Assembly: GCF_000336675.1 (NCBI RefSeq)
Contig: NZ_AOMB01000032.1
Coordinates: forward strand, 62,001 to 126,000
Source: Halococcus hamelinensis 100A6
GTDB lineage: Archaea; Halobacteriota; Halobacteria; Halobacteriales; Halococcaceae
Direction: 5' to 3'
Length of the DNA stretch: 64,000 nt
Shown here: piece by piece, positions 44,245 through 53,118 of the stretch
How the letters are laid out: each line of letters starts with the position of its first letter
Position numbering within the stretch: position 1 is the first letter of the stretch
Position numbers and translations under genes: made by a program
The notes under the pieces: generated by a model
The model's input: only the letters and a program-made list of their open reading frames with translations
The model's database searches: none
What the model was told of the DNA's origin: nothing

Positions 44245-46182
44245 ATGGAACGTCGAAGTCAGGTGGTCGACTCGCTCGGTTTCACGGACGTCGAGATGGA
44301 CGACGCCTTCTGGTCGCCCCGTATCGAGACGAACCGGGCGGTCACGATCGAGTACCAGTACGACCAGCTGGAGGAGTCCGGCACGCTGGAGAACTTCCGG
44401 CGCGCCGCGGAGGGGGGATCGGGCGAGTTCAGCGGGATGTGGTTCCAGGACTCGGACGCCTACAAGTGGCTCGAAGCCGCGAGTTACGTCCTCGCCACGG
44501 AGGACGACCCGGACCTGAGGGAGCGCGTCGACGAGGTCGTGGACCTGGTGGCCGCCGCACAGGACGACGACGGCTACCTCAACACCTACTTCACCCTCGT
44601 CGAACCCGACGGTCGGTGGACGAACCTCCACATGATGCACGAACTCTACTGTGCGGGCCACCTCGTCGAGGCGGCCGTCGCCAACCACCGCGCCACGGGC
44701 GGCGATTCGTTGCTCGACGTCGCGATGGGGTTCGTCGACCACATCGAGGCGGTCTTCGCCGACGAGGACTTCGACGGCGCGCCGGGCCACGAGGAACTCG
44801 AACTCGCGCTGGTGGAGCTCTATCGCGTCACCGACGAGGAGCGGTATCTCGACCTCGCCCAGTACTTCGTGGACGTTCGCGGCCACGACGCCGACCGGTT
44901 CCGCTGGGAGGTCGAACACTACGACCGAATCGCGGGCTACGGGGAGGGGAAGGCCATCGAGGACGGGCCGGCGGGGACCTTCCTCGACGACGAGGGCGAG
45001 TACGACGGGAGCTACGCGCAGGCGCACGCGCCGTTCGACGACCAGGAGGCGGTCGAGGGCCACTCGGTGCGTGCGATGTACCTCTACGCGGGCGTGGCCG
45101 ACCTCGCGATGGAGCGAGAGGAGACGGAGCCGCTGGACGTCCTCGACGACCTCTGGCACAACATGACCGAGCGCCGGATGTACGTCACCGGCGGTATCGG
45201 TCCGGAGGCCGCCCACGAGGGGTTCACCGAGGACTACGACCTCCGGAACGAGGACGCCTACGCCGAGACCTGTGCGGCCATCGGGAGCGTCTTCTGGAAC
45301 CAGCGGATGCTCGAACGCACGGGCGACGCGAAGTACGCCGACCTCATCGAACGCACCCTCTACAACGGGTTCCTCGCCGGCGTCGGCCTCGAAGGCAAGG
45401 AGTTCTTCTACGAGAACCCACTGGAGAGTTCCGGTGACCACCACCGCAAGGGCTGGTTCACCTGCGCGTGCTGCCCGCCGAACGCCGCCCGGCTGTTCGC
45501 CTCGCTCGGCGGATACCTCTACGGCGATGACGGGGACGACCTGTTCGTCCACCAGTACGTCGGGAGCCGCGTCTCGACCGAGGTCGGTGGGACGGCGGTC
45601 GACCTCGACGTGGAGACCGACCTCCCGTGGTCCGGTGACGTCTCGCTCGACGTGACGGCATCGGAGGGAGAGTCGTTCGCCCTCCGTCTCCGGGTGCCGG
45701 CTTGGAGCGAGGGAACCACGGTCGAAGTGAACGGCGAGTCGGTGGACGCGGCGGTCGAGGACGGCTATCTCGCGCTCGACCGCGAGTGGACGGACGACAC
45801 GGTCGAACTCACCTTCGAGCAAACCGTGCAGACGGTCCGGGCGCACCCGGCCGTCGAGGCGGACGCGGGACTCGTCGCCGTCGAACGCGGCCCGCTGGTC
45901 TACTGCCTCGAAGCGACCGACAACGACCGGCCCCTCCACCAGTACGTGCTCCCGACGGACGGGGAGTACGAGGTCGACCACCGCGAGGACCTGCTCGGCG
46001 GCGTGAGCGTGCTCAGCGTCGAGGCACGCGTGCCCGACCGGTCGGAGTGGGAGGGCGAACTCTATCGCCCCGCCGACGAGACCGGTCAGGAAGACGCGAC
46101 AGTGACGGCCGTCCCGTACTTCGCGTGGGACAACCGCGAGCCCGGCCCCATGCGCGTCTGGGTTCGCGGCGAGCAGCAGTAA
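44245..46182 (+). CDS. GH127 beta-L-arabinofuranosidase
   Basis: A 645-residue DUF1680/GH127 enzyme that releases beta-linked L-arabinofuranose, as found in plant extensin and pectic side chains. The (alpha/alpha)6 barrel carries WFQDSDAYKWLEAASYVLAT near 65-84 and a VTGGIGPEAAHEGF segment near 313. The zinc/nucleophile site is complete: Glu390 in FFYENPLE, and Cys407, Cys409 and Cys410 in CACCPPN. C-terminal beta-sandwich domains follow (LRLRVPAWSEGTTVEVNGES). No signal peptide is present, so it acts in the cytoplasm. It is 67 bp upstream of the first GH2 gene in the same direction. Confidence 0.95.
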   Translation: MERRSQVVDSLGFTDVEMDDAFWSPRIETNRAVTIEYQYDQLEESGTLENFRRAAEGGSGEFSGMWFQDSDAYKWLEAASYVLATEDDPDLRERVDEVVDLVAAAQDDDGYLNTYFTLVEPDGRWTNLHMMHELYCAGHLVEAAVANHRATGGDSLLDVAMGFVDHIEAVFADEDFDGAPGHEELELALVELYRVTDEERYLDLAQYFVDVRGHDADRFRWEVEHYDRIAGYGEGKAIEDGPAGTFLDDEGEYDGSYAQAHAPFDDQEAVEGHSVRAMYLYAGVADLAMEREETEPLDVLDDLWHNMTERRMYVTGGIGPEAAHEGFTEDYDLRNEDAYAETCAAIGSVFWNQRMLERTGDAKYADLIERTLYNGFLAGVGLEGKEFFYENPLESSGDHHRKGWFTCACCPPNAARLFASLGGYLYGDDGDDLFVHQYVGSRVSTEVGGTAVDLDVETDLPWSGDVSLDVTASEGESFALRLRVPAWSEGTTVEVNGESVDAAVEDGYLALDREWTDDTVELTFEQTVQTVRAHPAVEADAGLVAVERGPLVYCLEATDNDRPLHQYVLPTDGEYEVDHREDLLGGVSVLSVEARVPDRSEWEGELYRPADETGQEDATVTAVPYFAWDNREPGPMRVWVRGEQQ

Positions 46183-46249
46183 ACGAACTGCCCCGAGATA
46201 CAGGGAGTGGAAAAGATAATACTCCCCCCCGTCGTCGGGTGGAGCCACG

Positions 46250-48961
46250 ATGAACGCGTTCGATAGACCCGCCGCCGTCGACCTCTCGGGGGAGTGGACG
46301 TTCACCACGGATCCGGACGACGTCGGCATCGCGGAGCACTGGTACGAACGGGACGAGAGCCTCCCGAATTCCCGAGGCGTGACCGTTCCGCACGCCTGGC
46401 AGGAACACGACGACCTCCGGGAGTACACGGGGGTCGCGTGGTATCGCCGGACGGTGACGCTCGATGGGTTCGACGACCGGGTTCGCCTCCGGTTCGGGGC
46501 CGTCGATTACCGGGCGACCGTCTGGGTCAACGGCGTCGAGGTCGGCTCGAACGAGGGTGGCTATCTCCCCTTCGCGTTCGACGTGACCGAGGCGGTGGTT
46601 CCCGGCGAGAACGTCGTCGCGGTCCGCGTGGCCGACCCGGACGATCTCCGCGAGATACCCCACGGCAAGCAGGGCTACCCGTGGTACACGCGGGTGAGCG
46701 GCATCTGGCAGCCGGTCGATATCACCACCGTTCCGGAGACGCGTATCGCCGACCTCCGGGTCACCCCGGACCTCGATGCCGACGCGGCGCGGGTCGATGT
46801 CGATATCGCGAACATCGATCGAGGAGCGGATCTGCGGCTCCGGATCCGCGTGACACAGGACGGAACTACACTGGGAACGGACGAGCTACCGGTCGGTTCG
46901 GAGACCGTCTCGACGGTCGTTTCCCTCACTGATCCGGCCTACTGGACACCGGACGACCCCGAACTGTGCGACGTCGAGGTGTCGCTTCTGACCGACGGTG
47001 GAAGCGGCGACGCGGGAATCGACGAGGGCGATAAGACGGTCGTCGACAGGCTCACCGACTACTTCGGGATGCGGAGCGTTTCGGTCGAGAACGGCGAGTG
47101 GTATCTCAACGGCGAGGTGCTCCGGGTCCGCGGGGCGCTCGACCAGGCCTACTATCCGGACACCCTCTATCGGCCCGCCGACCTCGACACCTACCGCGAG
47201 GAGATAGCGACCGCGAAGGAGCTCGGGTTCAACATGCTCAGAAAACACATCAAACCCGCTCATCCCCGCTTCGTCGAGCTGGCCGACCGGATGGGGATCC
47301 TGGTGTGGGAGGAGCCGGCGAACGCCGACGTCGACACCGATGCCTCGCGACGACGGGTTCGTGAGGCGTTCGAGGGGCTGGTCGCGCGGGACTACAACTC
47401 GCCGAGCGTCGTCGTCTGGAGCCTCTACAACGAGGAGTGGGGGTTCGGCATCGACCAGCACGACTTCCCCGACCGCGACGACCCGGTTCGGCTGTGGAAC
47501 GACTCGGAGAAACAGTCGTACCTCGCCGACTACTATCGCGAGGCCAGGGATCTGGACCCCACACGGCTGGTCTGTGACAACTCCGGCTGGGCGCACGTCG
47601 CCACCGACCTCAACGACTACCACGAGTACTTCGTCGTTCCCGACCGAAACGAGGCGTGGCGGGACCGGCTCGACGACCTCCTCTCGGACCCGGCGGGAAA
47701 CTACGCGGCGACGGGTGACGGGCCGGCCCCGGAAGAAGTGCCGACCGTCGTTTCGGAGTTCGGCACGTGGGGGCTCCCCGAGCTATCGTCGCTCCGGGCC
47801 CACTACGGCGGCGACCCCGACTGGTTCGACCACGAGTTCCTCTCGGGGCTGAAACGCCCTGCAGGTGTCGAGGAGCGCTTCGAGGACAGCGCGCTGAGCG
47901 ACGTCTACGACGGACTCGACGACCTCGCCGCCGACTGGCAGCGCCGGGCGTTCGCGTCGGTCGCGGGGACAGTCGCCGATATGCGCCTCGAGGACGAGGT
48001 CTCCGGCTACGTCCTCACCGAGTTCACCGACATCGAGTGGGAGTTCAACGGTGTCCTCGATTACCTCCGTGAGGGGAAGGCCTCGGTCGACCGGCTCGCC
48101 GCCGCGAACGGACGGACGATGGTTCGGCTCGAACCCGACACCTGGACCCTCCGCACGGGCGACCGGTTCGTCGCGGACCTCGCCGTCGCCAACGACGGAC
48201 CCGAACCCCTCGAAACGGCTGTCGAGTGGACGGCGTTCGGTGAATCGGGTCGCGAGCCGGTCCGCGTCGACCCGGCGGGAACGACGCGGCTCGACGGCGT
48301 GATCGACCTACGAGTACCGAAAACCGGAACGGGAGACGAGGAAGTGTCGACGGAGACCGCCACCGCCGACCTCGTGGATACGCCTGCCCACTGGGAATCG
48401 GAGGTAACCGTCGTCGGAGGGGGGGAAGGAGGAGCCGATACGCGCGTCTTCGCACCCACGGAGGCCGAGGCGATCCGGTCGACGCTGACGGATGCGGGCT
48501 ACGACCCGCTGGGGGCAGCGGCGGACGCCGACACGTTGGTCACGACGGACTTCGACGAGCGGGCCCGTGCGTTCGCGACGGACGGCGGCCACGTCGTTCT
48601 CCTGCCGCGGCCCGACGGGTCGATGGCGGACTCCGTTCGCGACGCGTTTCCGATCCGTGAGCTCCCCGAACGCGAGAGCTGGAACCTCTGTGCCTCCTTC
48701 GTCTATCAGACGCTCTTCGATGGCGTGAAGCGTGTTCCCGGCTGGGCGTTCGAGGGGCTCTATCCCTACGCCTACGTCACACCGACGGCGGACGGCGATA
48801 GCGTCCACAGCGGCTACGTCGAGGGGTGGCTCTCGGAGCCCGGCGCGACCGTTCTCGAACGCGACGACGACGACGGACGGGTGACGGTCTGTACTCTTCG
48901 CGTAACCGGGAGTGAGAACCGGCCGATGAGCGGAGCGATCGTTCGCCGGCTCGTCGATTGA
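46250..48961 (+). CDS. GH2 glycoside hydrolase
   Basis: A 903-residue GH2 enzyme (beta-galactosidase/beta-glucuronidase/beta-mannosidase clan). The N-terminal sugar-binding sandwich includes VTVPHAWQEHDDLREYTGVA near 44-63. The barrel contains the acid/base pair at Glu395 in SLYNEEWG and the nucleophile Glu503 in VVSEFGTWG. A further C-terminal region of about 250 residues (from about 640) with beta-rich and Rossmann-like stretches is not needed for GH2 catalysis. Cytoplasmic: no signal peptide. AAAGATAATAC at 46213-46223 is a candidate TATA about 32 bp upstream. Which sugar it removes cannot be told; L-arabinopyranose, galactose or glucuronate are all plausible in this locus. Confidence 0.9.
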   Translation: MNAFDRPAAVDLSGEWTFTTDPDDVGIAEHWYERDESLPNSRGVTVPHAWQEHDDLREYTGVAWYRRTVTLDGFDDRVRLRFGAVDYRATVWVNGVEVGSNEGGYLPFAFDVTEAVVPGENVVAVRVADPDDLREIPHGKQGYPWYTRVSGIWQPVDITTVPETRIADLRVTPDLDADAARVDVDIANIDRGADLRLRIRVTQDGTTLGTDELPVGSETVSTVVSLTDPAYWTPDDPELCDVEVSLLTDGGSGDAGIDEGDKTVVDRLTDYFGMRSVSVENGEWYLNGEVLRVRGALDQAYYPDTLYRPADLDTYREEIATAKELGFNMLRKHIKPAHPRFVELADRMGILVWEEPANADVDTDASRRRVREAFEGLVARDYNSPSVVVWSLYNEEWGFGIDQHDFPDRDDPVRLWNDSEKQSYLADYYREARDLDPTRLVCDNSGWAHVATDLNDYHEYFVVPDRNEAWRDRLDDLLSDPAGNYAATGDGPAPEEVPTVVSEFGTWGLPELSSLRAHYGGDPDWFDHEFLSGLKRPAGVEERFEDSALSDVYDGLDDLAADWQRRAFASVAGTVADMRLEDEVSGYVLTEFTDIEWEFNGVLDYLREGKASVDRLAAANGRTMVRLEPDTWTLRTGDRFVADLAVANDGPEPLETAVEWTAFGESGREPVRVDPAGTTRLDGVIDLRVPKTGTGDEEVSTETATADLVDTPAHWESEVTVVGGGEGGADTRVFAPTEAEAIRSTLTDAGYDPLGAAADADTLVTTDFDERARAFATDGGHVVLLPRPDGSMADSVRDAFPIRELPERESWNLCASFVYQTLFDGVKRVPGWAFEGLYPYAYVTPTADGDSVHSGYVEGWLSEPGATVLERDDDDGRVTVCTLRVTGSENRPMSGAIVRRLVD

Positions 48962-49017
48962 GCCGGGAGCTTCTCGCAGTTCCCGTCGTCGCGGTCGCGA
49001 TCCGGACGGCCGGCCCC

Positions 49018-49119
49018 TCAGTCGGCACCGTGTCGTGGGACGTACCCACAGTCCTCACACCGCCACGAGTCGTTCGTTCGTGCGATCCGTCCCGTGCAGT
49101 TCCGACAGTCGAACGCCAT
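49018..49119 (-). CDS. 33-residue zinc-ribbon microprotein
   Basis: A tiny frame encodes MAFDCRNCTGRIARTNDSWR followed by CEDCGYVPRHGAD: two Cys-x-x-Cys knuckles at Cys5/Cys8 and Cys21/Cys24, the layout of haloarchaeal small zinc-finger proteins. A minus-strand TATA-like GAGTTATGTTTT (49141-49152) is centred 28 bp before the ATG, fitting leaderless transcription. It lies between the GH2 gene and an IclR gene. Such microproteins often regulate other proteins or nucleic acids; its role here is unknown. Confidence 0.68.
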   Translation of the reverse strand: MAFDCRNCTGRIARTNDSWRCEDCGYVPRHGAD

Positions 49120-49230
49120 CGCCCGAACCCACAGTTCGACAAAACATAACTCTTGATACGTCGATCGTCGAACTTCGGGGATCCGTCGACACGCCGAATC
49201 GGATGTGGCGGCTCCACCCCGTGTCGACGG

Positions 49231-49995
49231 TCACGAGTAGGTGACGTTCAGCTCGACGACGTTCGCGGTCTCCAGTACCCGCTCCGGAAGCTCCTCGGTG
49301 AACCGTTCGCCACGGACGCGGTTCGACGGCCCAGCGACGCTCAGCGCACCCAGTATCCGCCCGTTCGTGCTCGAGATCGGTGCGGCGACGCAGTTGAGCC
49401 CCTCGATCCGCTCCTCCCTGTCGAAGGCGACCCCTCGGTCGTGTATCTCGGCCAGCTCCTCGTCGAGCTCCCGGCGGTCGGTTATCGTTCGCGCGGTCTT
49501 CGGCTCCAGTCCGTGACGGTCGACGATGGCGTCGACGCGCTCGGGCGGGAGGTGGGCCAGAATGGCCTTCCCCAGCGCCGTGGTGTGCAGCGGAACGCGC
49601 GTCCCGACGTGGGCTTCGACCTGTACCGCCGTCTCCCCGCGTGCGCGATGGAGGTAGGCCCCGAACCCGTGCTCCTCGACCATGAGGTTGGAGAGCTCGC
49701 CCGTCCCCTCCGCCAGCCCGTCGACTTCCGGCTTCGTGATCTCGTAGAGGGGGACCTGTGAACGGGCGTAGGCACCGTGTTCGAGGAACCGAAGCCCGGC
49801 TCGGTAGGCGGTGCCGTCCTTGACCACGTACTCCTCCTGAACCAGCGTGCTCAGATAGTTGTGGACCGTGCTCTTCGGGATGTCGAGCCGGTCGGCCAGC
49901 TCCGAGACCCCGGCTCCGTCGAGTCGTTGGAGCTCGTCGACGATCCTGAACCCGGTTTCGAGGGACCCTATCGCGTACTTCGCTCGTCTTCCCAT
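49231..49995 (-). CDS. IclR-family transcriptional regulator
   Basis: A 254-residue regulator. Residues 8-65 form the winged helix-turn-helix (GVSELADRLDIPKSTVHNYL); residues 80-250 form the effector-binding GAF-like domain (LSNLMVEEHGFGAYLHRARG, and LNCVAAPISSTNGRILGALS near 199-218). TATTCAATAATG on the minus strand around 50013-50024 lies about 25 bp before the ATG and suits a leaderless promoter. IclR proteins in haloarchaea commonly control sugar and sugar-acid catabolism, so this is a candidate regulator of the surrounding glycoside hydrolase genes. It is a paralogue of the neighbouring IclR gene at 50576. Confidence 0.93.
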   Translation of the reverse strand: MGRRAKYAIGSLETGFRIVDELQRLDGAGVSELADRLDIPKSTVHNYLSTLVQEEYVVKDGTAYRAGLRFLEHGAYARSQVPLYEITKPEVDGLAEGTGELSNLMVEEHGFGAYLHRARGETAVQVEAHVGTRVPLHTTALGKAILAHLPPERVDAIVDRHGLEPKTARTITDRRELDEELAEIHDRGVAFDREERIEGLNCVAAPISSTNGRILGALSVAGPSNRVRGERFTEELPERVLETANVVELNVTYS

Positions 49996-50575
49996 ACCAC
50001 CTCTCGGTATCCTTCATTATTGAATACTTTGTTCCACGGTGGTTTCTCGGTCGACGGCGGGGGCGAAAAAAGGGCCGTCGAAGCGTCTCGCTGGGGTCGG
50101 CCGCTGGCCGGGGCTGTGGACAAACGACACAGGTCCACCGGTCGGGACGTCTTCACCGTCCCGCCGACGGGATGAAAGACGCGACAGTATCGGGGACCGA
50201 CAGGGGTTTCGCATTCATGAAAATTACATACAGAGTCGATGGTCGCTATATTCGAACATCCATAAACGAACACGCAATAAAACGAACTATCATCGAGATA
50301 CGAACGTTTTCGGAGCCGTTATCGAACGAATCGTTCACACACGACAGGATATCGAGTTCAGTATGGTGGAATAAGGACGCGAGATGATGAATTCGAATCC
50401 GGTCCAGCTAAACTCGGTTATTCGTGGATGAACCGTTTGTAACAGACATACTGCAGTTACAACTGGGTTGGAGGAGGAACGGAGCAAGCGAAGGCGAGGG
50501 TACGAGGAACGAACCTCGACCGGTCGACTCGATGGACGTGGAAAGCCGTTCACGGATGCCGAATGGGGTCGATAC
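49996..50575. other. AT-richer spacer between the two IclR genes
   Basis: No convincing gene. Bases 50200-50440 are much lower in G+C than the flanks. A 71-codon plus-strand frame at 50172-50387 exists but has no recognisable motif and no consistent promoter. The segment may hold operators for one or both IclR proteins. Confidence 0.5.
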
Positions 50576-51343
50576 TCAGTTGTAGGTGATGTTGAGTTCG
50601 ATGACGTTCGCGACCTCCAGGAGCATGGTCGGGAGCTCCTCCCGAAAGCGCTCGCCCTGGAGCCGGCTGCTCGGCCCCGAGACGCTGATCGCCCCCTCGA
50701 CCTCGTCGTGGTTGTTGACTATCGGTACCGCCACACAGCGGAGACCCTTCACGCGCGCCTCGTCGTCCAGCGCGTAGCCGTTCTCGCGGATCGTCTCGAA
50801 CGCCTCGAACAGCGTCTCACGGTCGGTGATCGTGTTCTCGGTGGTCTCCGGCATGCCGTGGGTCTCGATGATCCGGTCGACACGCTCGGGCGGCAGGTGG
50901 GCGAGGATCGCGTTTCCGAGGGCGGTGTTGTGGAGGTAGACCTCCTGGCCGACGTACGAGTCCGTCTGGACCGCGTTGTTGCCGTGCGCCCGGTAGAGGT
51001 AGAACCCCTTCCCGTTCTCCTCGACGAGCAGGTTCGCCAGCTCCCCGGACTCCTCGGCCAGGCTCGCGACCTCGTTCCTCGCGACGTCGTAGAGCGGCTG
51101 TCCGTGTTGTGCGTGGCCACCGAGGTCGAGCAGTTTGAGCCCGATCCGGTAGGCGTTGCCCTCCTTGACGACGTAGCCGTCGTGTTCGAGCGTCGTCAAG
51201 TAATTGTGGATGCTGCTTTTGGAAAGATCGAACGTTTCGGCCAGCTCGGTGACCGTTGATCCCCTTTTGTGCTTCAACGCGTCCAGGATCCGAAGCGTCG
51301 TTCGCGCCGTTTTGACGTAGTTCGTGGATTGTTTGGTATCCAT
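50576..51343 (-). CDS. IclR-family transcriptional regulator
   Basis: A 255-residue regulator with a winged helix-turn-helix (STVTELAETFDLSKSSIHNY near 27-46) and a C-terminal effector domain (LANLLVEENGKGFYLYRAHG, and LRCVAVPIVNNHDEVEGAIS). It is similar along its full length to the IclR protein encoded at 49231-49995, including the shared HLPPERVD segment and the -TAN/ANV-ELN-TY end, so the pair arose by duplication. The ATG at 51343 is preferred over 51364 because CTTATG (minus strand, 51369-51374) is about 28 bp upstream. It is divergent from the GH88 gene, its most likely target. Confidence 0.93.
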   Translation of the reverse strand: MDTKQSTNYVKTARTTLRILDALKHKRGSTVTELAETFDLSKSSIHNYLTTLEHDGYVVKEGNAYRIGLKLLDLGGHAQHGQPLYDVARNEVASLAEESGELANLLVEENGKGFYLYRAHGNNAVQTDSYVGQEVYLHNTALGNAILAHLPPERVDRIIETHGMPETTENTITDRETLFEAFETIRENGYALDDEARVKGLRCVAVPIVNNHDEVEGAISVSGPSSRLQGERFREELPTMLLEVANVIELNITYN

Positions 51344-51368
51344 GGATACTCGATTTGGACCCATTCAT

Positions 51369-51374
51369 CATAAG
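51369..51374 (-). promoter_or_regulatory. TATA box of the second IclR gene
   Basis: CTTATG on the minus strand sits 28 bp before the ATG at 51343. The remaining 51380-51755 spacer up to the GH88 promoter has no gene and is the place to look for IclR operators. Confidence 0.45.
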
Positions 51375-51760
51375 CTTGTATGGTGTGATTCTGTATGTGA
51401 CTCAGTATTACTGGATTTCGGTTGAGGAGACGGTCCACACGCCGAGCGAGTGGAGTTATTCTGTGTGGAGGCACCGGCGGTGGGTCGGACGTGAAGCGAC
51501 GGCTCCTCGTCTCGAAACCCCTCACTCCGCGGTTCAGCGGTGTTTTCGGATTCCGGAACGGATCTCTGGGCGGTGTCGTCGGATCGCCTGCAGCGGTGCT
51601 GGTTCGACACTGGTCCGGACCGGGCGTTTCCGATTCCCCGTTCGATATGACTGGAACGCATACTACAGCGGGGGCACGAAACGATACCAAATGAGGGAGT
51701 TCGGGAACCGAGGGACGGGGAGCGACGATCGAAGCGGTTCTCACGGGGTTCAGCGACGGA

Positions 51761-51768
51761 TTTATACA
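51761..51768 (+). promoter_or_regulatory. TATA box of the GH88 gene
   Basis: TTTATACA is centred about 29 bp before the ATG at 51794. Confidence 0.55.
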
Positions 51769-51793
51769 ATGTGGGCCTGGAGTATCGGTTCAC

Positions 51794-53002
51794 ATGCCAC
51801 GGGCTCCACGCGCACTGGTTGCGTCGGTCACCGACCACGGCCTTCCGAACCGCTACTCGGGATCCACGACGACCCCGTCGACCGATCTCGAACGAGCGCT
51901 CGGGACGGCCACCGACCGGGTGCGGAGGAATCTGGACGAGTTCTACGATACCTTCCCCGAACCCTCAAGCGAGGACCTGGTCTATGGCTCGACCGACAAC
52001 ATGAGCGGCTGGACGACCTCCTTCTGGACCGGGCTCTGCTGGCTCGCCTCCGAGACGTCCGGTGAGGCGCGGTATCGCCGCGCCGCCGAAACACAGTTGG
52101 AGACGTTCGAGCGGCGGCTCACCGCCGGCGAGGTCAAGACGCACGACCTCGGTTTTCTCTATACGCTGTCCGCGGTCGCCGGCCATCGTCTCACCGGGAA
52201 CGAGCGCTATCGGTCCGCGGCGCTGACGGCCGCCGACCACCTCGTCGAGCGGTTCTGGGACCGACCCGCGCTCATCCAGGCCTGGGGCGACCACGAGAGC
52301 ACCGAGGAGTCCTGGGAGCGGGGGCGGATGATCGTCGACACGATGATGAACCTTCCACTGCTGTTCTGGGCCAGCGAGACGACGGGTGACCCCTCCTACG
52401 CATCCATCGCGGAGACCCACGCGCGCACGACGGCCCAGCACCTCGTCCGACCCGACGGTTCGACGTTCCACACCTTCAAGTGCGACGTGGAGACCGGCGA
52501 CCCGGTCGGCGGCGAGACCGCGCAGGGCTACGACGCTGACTCCTGTTGGGCCCGGGGACAGGCCTGGGCCATCTACGGCTACGCGCTCGTAGCGGACTAC
52601 ACCGGTAACGGTCAGTACGCCGAACTCTCGGCGAAGCTGGCGAACTACTACCTCTCGAACCTCGAGGACGACGACGTTCCCCACTGGGACTTCGACGCAC
52701 CGAGGGACGAGGACATCCGCGATACGTCGGCCGCCGCCATCGCCGTCTGTGGCCTCGACGAACTCACCAGACAACTCCCGTTCGGCGACGAGCGGGTCCC
52801 CGGCTATCGGAACGCCGCGCTCGCGACGCTTCGAAGCCTCGCTGAGAACTACACCACCGACGGGCTGGACTCCAACGGCTTGCTGACCGATGCGGCCTAC
52901 GACACCGCCGACGGGGACTACGACGAGTGCTGTATCTGGGGCGACTACTTCTACTACGAGGGCCTCGTTCGGGCACAGCACCACTGGTCCCGGTACTGGT
53001 AG
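51794..53002 (+). CDS. GH88 unsaturated glucuronyl hydrolase
   Basis: A 402-residue (alpha/alpha)6-barrel enzyme that hydrolyses 4,5-unsaturated uronic acid from the non-reducing end of oligosaccharides made by polysaccharide lyases. SFWTGLCWLASETSGEARYR near 75-94 and the key acids Asp118 (KTHDLGFLYT) and Asp182 (MIVDTMMNLP) match the two catalytic Asp of UGL; ARGQAWAIYGYAL near 253-265 and CIWGDYFYYEGLV near the end are GH88 hallmarks and separate it from GH105. No signal peptide, so it is cytoplasmic. No polysaccharide lyase is in the window, although its action implies one. DUF2264 gene follows in the same direction. Confidence 0.92.
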   Translation: MPRAPRALVASVTDHGLPNRYSGSTTTPSTDLERALGTATDRVRRNLDEFYDTFPEPSSEDLVYGSTDNMSGWTTSFWTGLCWLASETSGEARYRRAAETQLETFERRLTAGEVKTHDLGFLYTLSAVAGHRLTGNERYRSAALTAADHLVERFWDRPALIQAWGDHESTEESWERGRMIVDTMMNLPLLFWASETTGDPSYASIAETHARTTAQHLVRPDGSTFHTFKCDVETGDPVGGETAQGYDADSCWARGQAWAIYGYALVADYTGNGQYAELSAKLANYYLSNLEDDDVPHWDFDAPRDEDIRDTSAAAIAVCGLDELTRQLPFGDERVPGYRNAALATLRSLAENYTTDGLDSNGLLTDAAYDTADGDYDECCIWGDYFYYEGLVRAQHHWSRYW

Positions 53003-53084
53003 CTCGCGGGTTCCCGAACTTCTCGACCGCGAGACGTCGACGGTCACGATTCGAACGACGGACCGGTTCCGGAGGCGGTATGCT

Positions 53085-53095
53085 ATACATTTATG
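53085..53095 (+). promoter_or_regulatory. TATA box of the DUF2264 gene
   Basis: ATACATTTATG is centred about 29 bp before the ATG at 53119 and sets that start; longer in-frame upstream sequence belongs to the 3' end of the GH88 gene and spacer. Confidence 0.5.
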
Positions 53096-53118
53096 AGGGA
53101 CACTGGTCTCCTTCGGCC

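Noticed and set aside
44065-46428. 787-codon minus-strand frame opposite GH127
   Set aside because: It mirrors the GH127 gene in a stop-poor antisense frame and has no recognisable domain, while GH127 has a full active site and promoter.
50172-50387. 71-codon plus-strand frame in the IclR spacer
   Set aside because: Low-G+C, no motif and no TATA box at a usable distance; more likely part of a regulatory spacer.
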